64,000 nt of DNA, taken from the NCBI GenBank assembly GCA_946408345.1, contig CAMJRR010000009.1, positions 29,803 through 93,802 of the forward strand, read 5' to 3'. How positions within the stretch are numbered: position 1 is the first letter of the stretch; each line of letters opens with the position of its first letter. Of this stretch, positions 43,929-52,905 are shown in pieces. This DNA comes from an uncultured Bacteroidales bacterium. GTDB lineage: Bacteria; Bacteroidota; Bacteroidia; Bacteroidales; F082. Under the pieces are notes generated by a model. It ran no database searches. It worked only from the letters and a program-made list of their open reading frames with translations, and was not told the origin of the DNA. The translations under genes were made by a program, and so were the position numbers.

Positions 43929-46900
43929 ATGAAAGCAAAGCAAATCCTTCTTTATTTGATTATCATGGTTTTGGCCTCATGTAAACCTGAAGAGCAACCA
44001 CCAGTCATCTCCTACGTGTTCAGCGATGTTTCGGTGGATGCAAAACAGACTTCGGCCACCATCACTTGTCGCAACGAGAGCGTTGACGACGACAAGGTGT
44101 TTGCCAATGTGCTGCTCTCCAGAGATGAGAACATCACCGATGCGACCAAGTATCCGCTTCATCTGCAAAACGACACCTTGCGTGGTAACATCACCGGATT
44201 GGAGCGTAACACGGTGTACTACTTCTGCTTTGAGGTCTATACGGCCAATGAGCATAAGCGAGCCAATGAGGTGCATCATTTCGAGACCACAAGTGGTGGT
44301 GCCAATGTCACAGTGACGACTATAGATGCCATCAACATCACGCAGACCTCCGCGACAAGCGGCGGCAATGTGAGTGCCGAGGGTAACACTGCCATAAATG
44401 CGCGCGGTGTGTGCTGGGACACCGTTCCCAATCCCGATATCCTCCAAAGCCCCCATTTGGTCAGTGGAGAAGGAGCAGGTGGCTTTATGCTCAACATCAC
44501 CGGCCTGATGCCTGGGACTACCTATTATATGAGGGCCTACGCGATGAGTAATAACATGGTGTACTACGGCAACGAGGTTCACTTCACCACTCAGAGTGCC
44601 CAACTGCCCACCGTGACCACAGGCGAGGTGAGTAACATCACCCGTACCTCGGCCCAAGCCAACGGCAATGTCACCAGCGACGGCGGTGCCGAAGTGACCC
44701 GCCGGGGCGTGTGTTGGAGCACTGCCCATGAGCCTTCCATCGGCGACGACCATGCCGACAACGGCACGGGAACGGGCGCCTACACCGTTGACATCACCGA
44801 CCTGATGCCCAATACGACCTATTATGTCCGCGCCTACGCTGAGAATGTCTCAGGCCTCTCATACGGTGAAGAGGTGGAGTTTACCACCGCCGAGGATGTC
44901 AGCTCACCCACTGTGACGACAGGAGCCGTGGAAGGCACTACAGCCCACGGCGAAGTGACTAGCGACGGTGGCGCACCAGTGACCGAGCGCGGCATCTGCT
45001 GGGGCACCGAACACAGCCCCACTATAGAAGGCACCCATGCCACCAGCGGCACAGGCACTGGCAGTTTCAGCGTTGAGCTTACCGGTCTCACGCCTGGCAC
45101 TACCTACTACGTTCGTGCCTATGCCAAGAACAGCGTAGGTACCTCTTACGGCAACGAAGTGTCGTTCAGCACCACCGCCAATATGCCCACGGTGACGACC
45201 GATGAGGTGAGCAACATCACCCAGACCACTGCCCAAGGCGGCGGCAATGTGACCGACGATGGTGGCGCGACGGTGACGGAACGCGGCATCTGCTGGGGCA
45301 CGGGCCATAACCCGACAACCGGCGGCAGCCATGCCACGAGCGGCCAAGGCACAGGCGCTTTCGTCTACAATATGACCGGCCTCACCCAAAACACGAAATA
45401 TTATGTGCGCGCCTATGCCGTTAACAGCCAAGGCACCAGCTACGGCGAAGAGGTGAGTTTCACCACTTCCCAAAATGTCAGTGCGCCTACGGTGACCACG
45501 GGCGAGGTGACCGACATCACCCAAACCTCAGCCAAGTGCAGCGGCAACGTGACCGCCGACGGCGGAGCCGCAGTGACCGAGCGTGGCATTTGCTGGAGCA
45601 CGAGCCACAACCCGACCACCAGCGGCAGCCATGCCACGAGCGGCACGGGCACAGGCACATTCACCTGCAATATGACTGGCTTGACGGCAGGCACTATCTA
45701 TTATGTGCGCGCGTATGCCAAGAACAGCCAAGGCATCAGCTATGGCAGCGAAGTGAGCTTCAGCACCACGGCCAACATGCCCACGGTGACGACCGCCCAA
45801 GTGACCAACATCACCCAAACTACCGCTACGGGCGGTGGCAATGTGACGGCCACGGGCGGTGCCAACGTGACCGAGCGCGGCATCTGTTGGAGCACTTCCC
45901 ACAACCCCACAACCAATAGCAGCCATTCCAGCAACGGCACAGGCCCGGGAAGCTATACCTGCAACATGACGGGCTTGACACCCAACACGACCTATTATGT
46001 GCGTGCCTATGCCAAGAACAGTGTTGGTACGGCCTACGGCAGCGAGGTGAGCTTCACCACCACACAGAATGTGACCGTGCCTACGGTGACCACCAACACG
46101 GTGACGAACATCACCCAGACGACGGCGACTTGTGGCGGCAACGTGACCAACAGCGGGGGTGCCACAGTGACAGCGAGAGGCGTGTGCTGGAGCACGAGCC
46201 AGAACCCGACCGTAAACAACAGCCACACCACCGACGGCTCGGGCACTGGGAGTTTCACTAGCAGCATAACGGGTCTTGCCCCCAATACCACCTACTATGT
46301 GCGTGCCTATGCCACCAATAGCCAAGGCACAGCCTACGGCACACAGCGCACCTTTACCACCACGCAGAGTATTAGCACTCCGACAGTGACGACCGCACAG
46401 GTGACCAACATTACCCAGACCACTGCCACGGGCGGCGGCAATGTGACTGCCACAGGTGGTGCCAGCGTGACCGATAGAGGCATCTGCTGGAGCACGAGCC
46501 ACAATCCCACAATAAGTGGTAGCCATGCCAGTGGAGGTGCAGGCACAGGATCGTTTACCACGAATATGACAGGCCTGACCGCCAATACCACATACTATGT
46601 GCGTGCTTACGCGACCAACAGTGCTGGTACCGCCTACGGAAGTGAGGTTAGCTTTACAACCTTGCAGAATGTGACAGTGCCCACTGTGACCACCAACCAA
46701 GTGACCAACATCACCCAAACCACCGCCACGGGCGGTGGCAATGTGACCAGTGCCGGAGGTGGTACGGTAACGGCAAGAGGCGTATGCTGGAGCACAAGCC
46801 ACAACCCGACCACCAGCAGTAGCCACACCACAGATGGCTCGGGCACCGGCAGCTTCACCAGTAGCCTGACGAACCTTACGCCCAACACTACTTATTATGT

Positions 46901-48215
46901 ACGCGCCTATGCTACCAACAGTGCAGGTACGGCCTACGGCAGTGAAGTGAGCTTTATTACTTCTCAGATTCCTGCTTATACGATAAGCGTTTCTGCCAAT
47001 CCAACCAATGGAGGTACGGTAAGTGGTGGAGGAACATACCAGCAAGGTCAATCTTGTACGGTGACTGCAACTGCTGCGACAGGCTATACATTCTTAAGGT
47101 GGACCGAGAATGGTAGCCAAGTCTCAACCAATGCAAGTTATACCTTTACTGTAAGCGGTAACCGCACTTTAGTGGCTCAGTTTCAATCCCAAAGCTATAC
47201 GATAAGTGTTTCTGCCAATCCAAACAATGGAGGTACGGTAAGTGGAGGAGGAACATATAACTATGGACAGTCTTGCACTGTGACAGCCGCTGCCAATAGT
47301 GGTTACACCTTTACTAATTGGACTGAGAACGGCACCCAAGTTTCCACGAATGCTAACTATACCTTCACTGTGACTGGTAGCCGGACTTTGGTGGCACATT
47401 TCACAGCACAGCCACAAGCTCCTACAGGCGCAATAAACGGCCTGTTTTCAGTAAGTGCAACACAACAAGTGTATTTTTCCCAAGGCAACTTGCAATACAT
47501 TGGTAATGCCATCACACCGTATTGGAGATTTGCCGATAACCAATGGGATTATCTTGGTAATAATGGACAAGGTAGTACTAGTCAAAATGTTGATCGTGAT
47601 CTCTTCAGTTGGGGAACAAGTGGTTGGAATAGTGGAAACACCTATTTCCAACCATGGGACGTAGCGGGTGCGGATGTTGGATATTTGTTTGGCCCGCCTG
47701 GACAATATGATTTGACTGGTCCATACGCCAATGCTGATTGGGGCGTTTACAATTCGATAGTCAACGGTGGTAATACTCCAAACCAGTGGCGCACTTTGAC
47801 AAAACAGGAATGGGAATATGTATTAAATACTAGAAATACTGCTTCGGGCATCCGTTATGCTAAAGCGAATGTGAACAATGTAAATGGTGTCATTTTATTG
47901 CCTGATGATTGGAGCATCGACACCTACAGCTTGATTAACACGAACCTCGGCGGTGCCTACTACAACAACAATATGATTACTGCCTCTCAATGGACTACTC
48001 TTGAGAATGCAGGAGCAGTCTTTTTGCCCGCTTCGGGTGCTCGTGGTGAGAATGGTGTAGGCAATTTCAATGTTCGTGGCAGGTATTGGTCGGCTTCGTG
48101 CTATGGTACCGATTGGGCACTTTCTTTGGAATTCGAGGATAGTTATCTCGGAGCGGGTAATAGCATTAATCGCTGTGCCGGTTTAAGTGTGCGTTTAGTG
48201 CATGATGCTCAATAA
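43929..48215 (+). CDS. Giant repeat lipoprotein: nine Fn3-like repeats, two InlB-B repeats, FISUMP-type C-terminus
   Basis: A 1428-residue lipoprotein (IMVLASCKPEE). After an N-terminal domain like that of the previous gene come nine repeats of ~100 residues, each with TVTT..V.NITQTTA, RGICWSTSHNPT and TTYYVRAYA.NS.GT.YG. Two 73-residue InlB-B repeats follow (GGTVSGGGTY, GYTF..WTENG). The ~270-residue C-terminus (INGLFSVSATQQVYFSQGNLQ, WGTSGWNSG, WRTLTKQEWEYVLNTR, RYWSASCYGTDWAL) is related to the protein at 61873-62754. The layout suggests a stalk that holds a binding domain away from the cell. Repeats R6-R9 are nearly identical and GC-rich, so the length may vary between strains. Confidence 0.85.
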   Translation: MKAKQILLYLIIMVLASCKPEEQPPVISYVFSDVSVDAKQTSATITCRNESVDDDKVFANVLLSRDENITDATKYPLHLQNDTLRGNITGLERNTVYYFCFEVYTANEHKRANEVHHFETTSGGANVTVTTIDAINITQTSATSGGNVSAEGNTAINARGVCWDTVPNPDILQSPHLVSGEGAGGFMLNITGLMPGTTYYMRAYAMSNNMVYYGNEVHFTTQSAQLPTVTTGEVSNITRTSAQANGNVTSDGGAEVTRRGVCWSTAHEPSIGDDHADNGTGTGAYTVDITDLMPNTTYYVRAYAENVSGLSYGEEVEFTTAEDVSSPTVTTGAVEGTTAHGEVTSDGGAPVTERGICWGTEHSPTIEGTHATSGTGTGSFSVELTGLTPGTTYYVRAYAKNSVGTSYGNEVSFSTTANMPTVTTDEVSNITQTTAQGGGNVTDDGGATVTERGICWGTGHNPTTGGSHATSGQGTGAFVYNMTGLTQNTKYYVRAYAVNSQGTSYGEEVSFTTSQNVSAPTVTTGEVTDITQTSAKCSGNVTADGGAAVTERGICWSTSHNPTTSGSHATSGTGTGTFTCNMTGLTAGTIYYVRAYAKNSQGISYGSEVSFSTTANMPTVTTAQVTNITQTTATGGGNVTATGGANVTERGICWSTSHNPTTNSSHSSNGTGPGSYTCNMTGLTPNTTYYVRAYAKNSVGTAYGSEVSFTTTQNVTVPTVTTNTVTNITQTTATCGGNVTNSGGATVTARGVCWSTSQNPTVNNSHTTDGSGTGSFTSSITGLAPNTTYYVRAYATNSQGTAYGTQRTFTTTQSISTPTVTTAQVTNITQTTATGGGNVTATGGASVTDRGICWSTSHNPTISGSHASGGAGTGSFTTNMTGLTANTTYYVRAYATNSAGTAYGSEVSFTTLQNVTVPTVTTNQVTNITQTTATGGGNVTSAGGGTVTARGVCWSTSHNPTTSSSHTTDGSGTGSFTSSLTNLTPNTTYYVRAYATNSAGTAYGSEVSFITSQIPAYTISVSANPTNGGTVSGGGTYQQGQSCTVTATAATGYTFLRWTENGSQVSTNASYTFTVSGNRTLVAQFQSQSYTISVSANPNNGGTVSGGGTYNYGQSCTVTAAANSGYTFTNWTENGTQVSTNANYTFTVTGSRTLVAHFTAQPQAPTGAINGLFSVSATQQVYFSQGNLQYIGNAITPYWRFADNQWDYLGNNGQGSTSQNVDRDLFSWGTSGWNSGNTYFQPWDVAGADVGYLFGPPGQYDLTGPYANADWGVYNSIVNGGNTPNQWRTLTKQEWEYVLNTRNTASGIRYAKANVNNVNGVILLPDDWSIDTYSLINTNLGGAYYNNNMITASQWTTLENAGAVFLPASGARGENGVGNFNVRGRYWSASCYGTDWALSLEFEDSYLGAGNSINRCAGLSVRLVHDAQ
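44307..46976 (+). repeat. 300-bp tandem repeats encoding Fn3-like domains (nine units)
   Basis: Units begin at 44307, 44607, 44907, 45186, 45486, 45780, 46080, 46380 and 46680. Seven of the nine are exactly 297-300 bp; the third is 279 bp because it lacks seven codons in its first strand, and the fifth is 294 bp. The last four are closest to each other, which suggests recent copying at the 3' end. Confidence 0.9.
46977..47414 (+). repeat. 219-bp repeats encoding InlB-B domains (two units)
   Basis: Units begin at 46977 and 47196 with TATACGATAAG(C/T)GTTTCTGCC and are about 85% alike, 73 codons each. Confidence 0.8.
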
Positions 48216-48251
48216 TGTTCGATTTATACTTGAAAAGCTATTGAATATTAA

Positions 48252-48947
48252 ATGATTAATAATACAAAAACCATGAATGAGATCATTAAAAAACTAACGA
48301 ATATAGATGACAAGATAGCAAAAGAGTCTTTGATTAGAATCATTGGAGCTTACCTTGAACCATCATTTGGCGCAATGCCTAAAAGAGACATTGATTTGAT
48401 GCTGTTTTCCGAACTTTACAATTTGGGAGTGTTTTCGAAACAATCCAAAACGGAATTGTTTAATGTGATTTCAAATCTGAAAATAACCCGTCAAAAAGCT
48501 CGAAATCTGATTTACGAGTCACAGTTGAGAGCGGTGGATGGGTTGAATCTCCAAGATGAATTGTGTGAATTGTTGAGTAATCCGATTGTTGAAAAGTTGG
48601 ATCAAATCAATCTTGAAGTTGACAATCCATTACTGATGGATTATCTAAAGTCTAAAATGAAACAGTTACACTGTCTTACTGATGGTTCTTTCAATCAGGA
48701 TATTGTAAAGATGTCAGTAGAAGCTTTTTCCAAATTGCTCCAAGATTGTTTTGAGATAAAAAAAGGTAAGGCAAATGAAAAACTTCGCGAGCTTGGATTA
48801 AAAGAAGGAGCAAAAGATGTTTTTGTTGATGTTATTAAAAATTCGATTAAGAAGATCTTGGGAGATGCATCATCTGCAATAGTGGAAGATGTGGCGTTAG
48901 ATGCTTTTGGATGGATAAAAGAGTGTTTGGATAGAAGGAAAACTTGA
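48252..48947 (+). CDS. Hypothetical helical cytoplasmic protein
   Basis: A 231-residue protein without a signal peptide; a second ATG at 48273 is an equally good start. It is almost entirely helical, with Lys, Asp and Glu-rich stretches (MNEIIKKLTNIDDKIAKES, ELFNVISNLKITRQKARNLIYESQ, FVDVIKNSIKKILGDASSAIVED). ITRQKARNLI could be a recognition helix. I recognise no family. It is more AT-rich than the lipoprotein genes before it and opens an accessory patch that runs to about 53016. Confidence 0.6.
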   Translation: MINNTKTMNEIIKKLTNIDDKIAKESLIRIIGAYLEPSFGAMPKRDIDLMLFSELYNLGVFSKQSKTELFNVISNLKITRQKARNLIYESQLRAVDGLNLQDELCELLSNPIVEKLDQINLEVDNPLLMDYLKSKMKQLHCLTDGSFNQDIVKMSVEAFSKLLQDCFEIKKGKANEKLRELGLKEGAKDVFVDVIKNSIKKILGDASSAIVEDVALDAFGWIKECLDRRKT

Positions 48948-49179
48948 TAAAGAAAGAGAACTCCAAATAATAGTATCGATCGTATGACACATTGAATAAG
49001 AAATACAATGCGCTAAACCATCACTGGGAGTAAGTTGAAAATCTTGATAAATGTAGGAGAAATGTATAAACTTCTCTTTAAGTTTTCAAAAATCATTGTT
49101 ATTTACTAAAATTAAAAACTTTAGAACTACGAATGGTGTTGTACGAAAAAAGATTCCATGACAAAAGACTTTCGTAAAG

Positions 49180-49389
49180 GTGTTCGATGTTAACACTGAG
49201 GATTTGGAAAAGGAACTGAATGAATGGATTAAAGGTAAGGAAAAATATCATGAAATAATTGATATTGAACTATCAAGTTCTCAAGACAAATCAGTCGCGT
49301 TGGTCCTTTATCAGGAAAAAGGCAAAAAAAGATTCAAGCAGGCTCTGAAAGGATTGTTACAGAGCCTGCTCCCGTTTTTAATCTTTTGA
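49180..49389 (+). CDS. Small hypothetical protein, GTG start
   Basis: A 69-residue protein beginning at GTG (FDVNTEDLEKELNEW), ending in a basic then hydrophobic tail (KRFKQALKGLLQSLLPFLIF). No family recognised. The 230 bp before it (48948-49179) hold no other gene that I can see. It may be a remnant of a larger gene. Confidence 0.4.
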   Translation: MFDVNTEDLEKELNEWIKGKEKYHEIIDIELSSSQDKSVALVLYQEKGKKRFKQALKGLLQSLLPFLIF

Positions 49390-49394
49390 ATAAT

Positions 49395-49640
49395 ATGCCC
49401 TACACCACCCAAATAGCATCCACCAAGCAAAAACTCGCCGAAACCAAGCAGGCCATCAAAGCATTGCAGGAAAAGAAGTCTACGGTGACGGATACCGAAG
49501 AACTGAAAGCCATCAACAAGCAAATCAACGCCTTGCAGGAAGAAATCGGGAAACTGAAAAGCGATATCCGTCTTTATGCAAGCCTAAATAGGGAATCCAT
49601 CCGCGATTATCATGAGATGGTTTTGGGGGATTTGGAATAG
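49395..49640 (+). CDS. Small coiled-coil protein (first of three 3'-end copies)
   Basis: An 81-residue protein starting at the ATG 49395 (MPYTTQIASTKQKLAETK). It has one long heptad-rich helix, KALQEKKSTVTDTEELKAINKQINALQEEIGKLKSDIRLYA, and a tail ending DYHEMVLGDLE. No family known. Its last ~47 codons recur at 51298-51438 and its last ~37 codons at 52906-53016, each time beyond an AAA ATPase gene. It appears to be the gene into whose end the ATPase cassettes were placed. Confidence 0.6.
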   Translation: MPYTTQIASTKQKLAETKQAIKALQEKKSTVTDTEELKAINKQINALQEEIGKLKSDIRLYASLNRESIRDYHEMVLGDLE

Positions 49641-49655
49641 TTGTTGAGTTTGATA

Positions 49656-49750
49656 TTTTTGTCCATAAGTTGGTTAAAATATATAGATACGGACAAAATA
49701 TTTGTGATTTTTGTCCAAAAGTATGTAAAAATATATAGATATGGACAAAA
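49656..49750. repeat. 43-bp elements with inverted ends, two copies 52 bp apart, upstream of ATPase C
   Basis: Copies at 49656-49698 and 49708-49750 begin TTTTTGTCC and end GGACAAAA, with AAGT..GTAAAA..ATATAGATA inside. A third copy is at 51248-51290, right after the ATPase stop codon. They lie 28 bp upstream of the gene's -7 box and could be operators, or ends of a mobile cassette. Confidence 0.8.
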
Positions 49751-49777
49751 ATATGTTTCTGTATTGAAAAGATATTG

Positions 49778-49785
49778 TATCTTTG
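49778..49785 (+). promoter_or_regulatory. -7 box for ATPase C
   Basis: TATCTTTG 16 bases before the ATG at 49802. Confidence 0.65.
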
Positions 49786-49801
49786 CGCCAAAAAGAAACT
49801 G

Positions 49802-51247
49802 ATGGAAAATATAGACAGACTCATTGGCCGCAAACGGGAATGTGAAGAATTGGAATGGGCGTTAAACTCAAACCGTTCGGAATTGCTCATTATGTACGGT
49901 AGACGCCGTGTCGGAAAAACATTTCTGGTGCGCAAGTTCTTCAACGATACATACAGTTTCCATTATGTCGGTGCGCACAAACAGAAAAAGGAGACCCAGT
50001 TGAATAATTTCAGGGAGGCTTTGGCCCGTTATTCTGGGGATTCGACTATTCCAAGGTTGACCTGTTGGCACGATGCTTTTTCCTGTTTGGAGGTATATCT
50101 CGAAGGTTGCAAGGAAAAGCGTAAGGTCGTGTTTTTCGACGAGATGCCATGGATTGACACACAGGGCAGCGAATTCGTGGACGAATTGGAGTATTTCTGG
50201 TCAAATTGGGTGCAAAACCGCGATGACATCGTGTTTATCGCATGCGGTAGCGCGACAAGTTGGATGAAGGACCGACTGGAGGATAACCAAGGCGGACTGC
50301 ATAACCGTATCACTCATCGTATTTATCTGCGTCCTTTTTATTTGAGCGAATGCAAAGACTATCTCAAGGAACACGGTTTCGATTGGGATGATTACCAGAT
50401 TTTGCAATGCTATATGATTTTTGGAGGAGTGCCATATTATTTGAGTTTGCTTCGCCCTAGCTTGAGTTTGCCACAAAATGTTGATTATTTGATGTTTCGT
50501 CGGGGCGGCGACTTGAGCGACGAGTTTAACGAGTTGTACAACGCGCTATTCAACAAGGCTGATCGCTATCTCTCCATCGTGAAACTGTTGTCGACCAAAA
50601 GGGAGGGTTTTACCCGTGGTGAGATTGAAGACGGAACGGGATACAGCGGCGGTGGATTGTCAAAGATGCTGGACAATCTTGAGCGTTGCGATTTCATAGT
50701 TTCGTATGCTCAATTTGGTAACAAAAACAGGATGACCCTATACCGCCTTGCCGATTTTTTCACCTTGTTTTATCTGCGTTATGTGGAGAATAACCACTCG
50801 CGTGATGAGCAGTATTGGCAGCATCATTTTGCCGACCGCAGCGTAGAAGCGTGGGAAGGATTCACTTTTGAAGAGATTTGTCTGCGCCACCTGATTCATA
50901 TCAAACGGGGATTAGGCATTTCGGGAATGGCAACCGAAGCTTCTTCATGGCGTTTTGTACCTCAAAAGAATGACAAGAGAAAAAAAGCTCAAATAGACCT
51001 TGTCATAAAAAGGGCCGACAAGATTGTTCATCTTGTGGAGATGAAGTTCTCGGAAACACCGTTTGTTATCACAAAGACATACGAGAAACACCTTCAAGAG
51101 CGGAAGAACCTCTTTATGGAAGTGACGGGCATCACGAGAGGTGTGGTGCATACGTTCATCTCTCCGATGGGATTGTCCAAGGGGCAGCATTCCACCATTG
51201 TTCATAGCCAACTAGATTCAAAGGACTTGTTTGCAGAAATCGAGTAG
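49802..51247 (+). CDS. AAA ATPase C (ATPase domain plus DUF234 nuclease-like domain)
   Basis: A 481-residue P-loop ATPase. RLIGRKRECEELEWAL leads to Walker A GRRRVGKT (residues 33-40). Walker B is VVFFDEMPW and the sensor is IACGSATSW. A winged-helix-like part (LLSTKREGFTRGEIEDGTGYSGGGLSKMLDNLERCDFI) follows. The C-terminal DUF234 domain has AQIDLVIKRADKIVHLVEMKF, the D..., E-x-K layout of PD-(D/E)XK nucleases. The family is archaeal and bacterial and its role is uncertain. The start at 49802 follows its own promoter. Flanking 43-bp elements on both sides suggest a discrete cassette. Confidence 0.85.
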   Translation: MENIDRLIGRKRECEELEWALNSNRSELLIMYGRRRVGKTFLVRKFFNDTYSFHYVGAHKQKKETQLNNFREALARYSGDSTIPRLTCWHDAFSCLEVYLEGCKEKRKVVFFDEMPWIDTQGSEFVDELEYFWSNWVQNRDDIVFIACGSATSWMKDRLEDNQGGLHNRITHRIYLRPFYLSECKDYLKEHGFDWDDYQILQCYMIFGGVPYYLSLLRPSLSLPQNVDYLMFRRGGDLSDEFNELYNALFNKADRYLSIVKLLSTKREGFTRGEIEDGTGYSGGGLSKMLDNLERCDFIVSYAQFGNKNRMTLYRLADFFTLFYLRYVENNHSRDEQYWQHHFADRSVEAWEGFTFEEICLRHLIHIKRGLGISGMATEASSWRFVPQKNDKRKKAQIDLVIKRADKIVHLVEMKFSETPFVITKTYEKHLQERKNLFMEVTGITRGVVHTFISPMGLSKGQHSTIVHSQLDSKDLFAEIE

Positions 51248-51290
51248 TTTTTGTCCGTAAGTGGGTAAAAACAAATAGATATGGACAAAA
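51248..51290. repeat. 43-bp element, third copy, directly after the ATPase C stop
   Basis: TTTTTGTCCGTAAGT ... ATAGATATGGACAAAA, the same element as at 49656 and 49708. It starts at the base after the stop codon. Confidence 0.8.
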
Positions 51291-51297
51291 TGCCGTC

Positions 51298-51438
51298 GAA
51301 CTGAAAGCCATCAACAAGCAAATCAACGCTTTGCAGGAAGAAATCGGTAGGCTGAAAAGCGACATCCGTCTTTATGCAAGCCTAAATAGGGACGCCATCC
51401 GCGATTATCATGAGATGGTCTTAGGAGATTTGGATTGA
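51298..51438 (+). pseudogene. Second copy of the coiled-coil gene's 3' end
   Basis: An in-frame copy of the last 47 codons of the gene at 49395-49640 (ELKAINKQINAL through DYHEMVLGDLD), ending TGA. It differs mostly at third positions plus G-K to G-R, E-S to D-A and E to D. It has no start codon or promoter of its own. Confidence 0.85.
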
Positions 51439-51486
51439 TAGGAGAACTCAACATTGTTTGGATATTGTGTTCTCGAACGAGCAGAC

Positions 51487-52764
51487 TTAGTCTTTTAGAC
51501 AGCCGATTGGAACGACAAAAATACCGTCGGGGCGTTGGTATGCGTATTGCCCGACAGCGGTCAGCACCATCATGAACGAAGGGCTAGGCATCTTAGTCGT
51601 GTCTATGGAGGCAGCAAGCGTCTTGAGCGCATTTACACCTTCTTCTATAAGTTTGTTTCCCCCCAATTTGACTTCAACCAATGCGTATGTCCCGTTTCTG
51701 CGGTGAATTACCGTATCGCATTCCAAGCCAGAGCTGTCGCGGTAATGGTAGAGTCTGCCATCGAGAGCTTCTGCGAACACGCGCAGGTCGCGAACGGCAA
51801 GGTCTTCGAAGAACAACCCGAAAGAATTCAGGTCGTTAATAAGGTCGTTTGGCCCAAGGCCAAGGGCTGCCGTGCCAATGCTGGGATCGACGAAATGGCG
51901 TGTGTCGCTTGTCCGGATGGCAGATTTGCTGCGTAGATTTGGATTCCATGCCTCTAAATCCTCAATGACGAACAAGCGTTTCAAGGCCTTGATATAGTCT
52001 GCCACGGTGTCCTCGTCCAATGTGGCTGAATCATTTGAAAGCATGTCGGCCTTGATGGTGGCGTAAGAGACTTGTTGGGCAATGTTGCGGGCATACGAGC
52101 GTAAAAGGAGACGGGCTCGAGTAGGACTGCGCTTCACTCCGTCGATGCGCTGAATGTCATGCTCAGCGACGGCATCGACATAGTCAAAGGCTTGGTCAAG
52201 TGCCAAGTCTCCTTCCAACAATGTCGCTTGAGGCCAACCGCCACGACAGGTGAGATAAGCCATCTTTTGCAGGTCGAGATTGCAAGTTTGCGGTTCAAAG
52301 GTCTCTCCGTCAAATAGTTTTCGGAGACTGACAAGTCCTGAAGACTCTCCCGATTCGAAAAGGCTCATCGGCCTCATTTTCAATCGGGAGAAACGCCCTG
52401 TGCCACTATGTGTGGTCTCATCGGCTTGTGGAAGCACCGATGACCCCGTTAGGATAAACTGAGAGAAGGTTCCTCGACGGTCCACTTCACTGCGAATACT
52501 GTCCCATAAAGGTGGCAAGGTCTGCCATTCGTCGATTAAACGAGGCGTTTCCCCCTGAAGCAAAGTCTTTGGACTTATTTCCAACATGTTTCGACTCTGC
52601 TTTAGCACCTCGCTATCGCCAAGGTCTAGCATACTTTTGGCCTGCTGTTGAGCTGTGGTGGTTTTTCCACACCACTTCGGCCCTTCAATCAGCACAGCCC
52701 CTTTACCTGCCAGCTTGCGGGCAAGAAGCTTGTCGGCAATCCGAGGTTTATATTCTTTTTTCAT
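51487..52764 (-). CDS. AAA ATPase D (AAA_14 with DUF4143)
   Basis: A 425-residue ATPase of a third subtype. The start is KPRIADKLLARKLAGKGAVLIEGPKWCGKTT, with Walker A GPKWCGKT at residues 28-35. RLIDEWQTLPPLWD carries Walker B, FILTGSSVLP the sensor, and MRPMSLFESGESSG the insertion. The C-terminal DUF4143 part has HFVDPSIGTAALGLGP, GLFFEDLAVRDLRV and the nuclease-like LECDTVIHRRNGTYALVEVKLGG. Such proteins are widespread and uncharacterised. It is oriented opposite to ATPase C, with a three-unit array upstream, and lies between gene-end copies 2 and 3. Confidence 0.88.
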   Translation of the reverse strand: MKKEYKPRIADKLLARKLAGKGAVLIEGPKWCGKTTTAQQQAKSMLDLGDSEVLKQSRNMLEISPKTLLQGETPRLIDEWQTLPPLWDSIRSEVDRRGTFSQFILTGSSVLPQADETTHSGTGRFSRLKMRPMSLFESGESSGLVSLRKLFDGETFEPQTCNLDLQKMAYLTCRGGWPQATLLEGDLALDQAFDYVDAVAEHDIQRIDGVKRSPTRARLLLRSYARNIAQQVSYATIKADMLSNDSATLDEDTVADYIKALKRLFVIEDLEAWNPNLRSKSAIRTSDTRHFVDPSIGTAALGLGPNDLINDLNSFGLFFEDLAVRDLRVFAEALDGRLYHYRDSSGLECDTVIHRRNGTYALVEVKLGGNKLIEEGVNALKTLAASIDTTKMPSPSFMMVLTAVGQYAYQRPDGIFVVPIGCLKD

Positions 52765-52787
52765 TATTCATCTTTTTGTTTTCGCTG

Positions 52788-52795
52788 CAAAATTA
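52788..52795 (-). promoter_or_regulatory. -7 box for ATPase D
   Basis: TAATTTTG on the minus strand, 23 bases before the ATG at 52762-52764. Confidence 0.65.
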
Positions 52796-52832
52796 CTGAT
52801 TTTATTTTAATTATAAAAGCATTTCTCGAATT

Positions 52833-52892
52833 TTCGGTTATTTGTAGTGAATTTTTTCGGTCATTTGTAGTAGATTTGTTCGGCTATTTGTG
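52833..52892. repeat. 23-bp direct repeats upstream of ATPase D, 3 units
   Basis: TTCGGTTATTTGTAG, TTCGGTCATTTGTAG and TTCGGCTATTTGTG start at 52833, 52856 and 52879, exactly 23 bp apart. They lie about 38 bp upstream of the -7 box on the ATPase side and abut gene-end copy 3. Confidence 0.82.
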
Positions 52893-52905
52893 AACAATTA
52901 GCCAA

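Noticed and set aside
45528..47051. Long open frame of 507 codons on the minus strand across the Fn3 repeats
   Set aside because: It is antisense to a clear lipoprotein gene, repeats with the same 300-bp period, and has odd His/Gly/Arg/Ala-rich composition caused by GC-rich Thr/Gly codons on the other strand.
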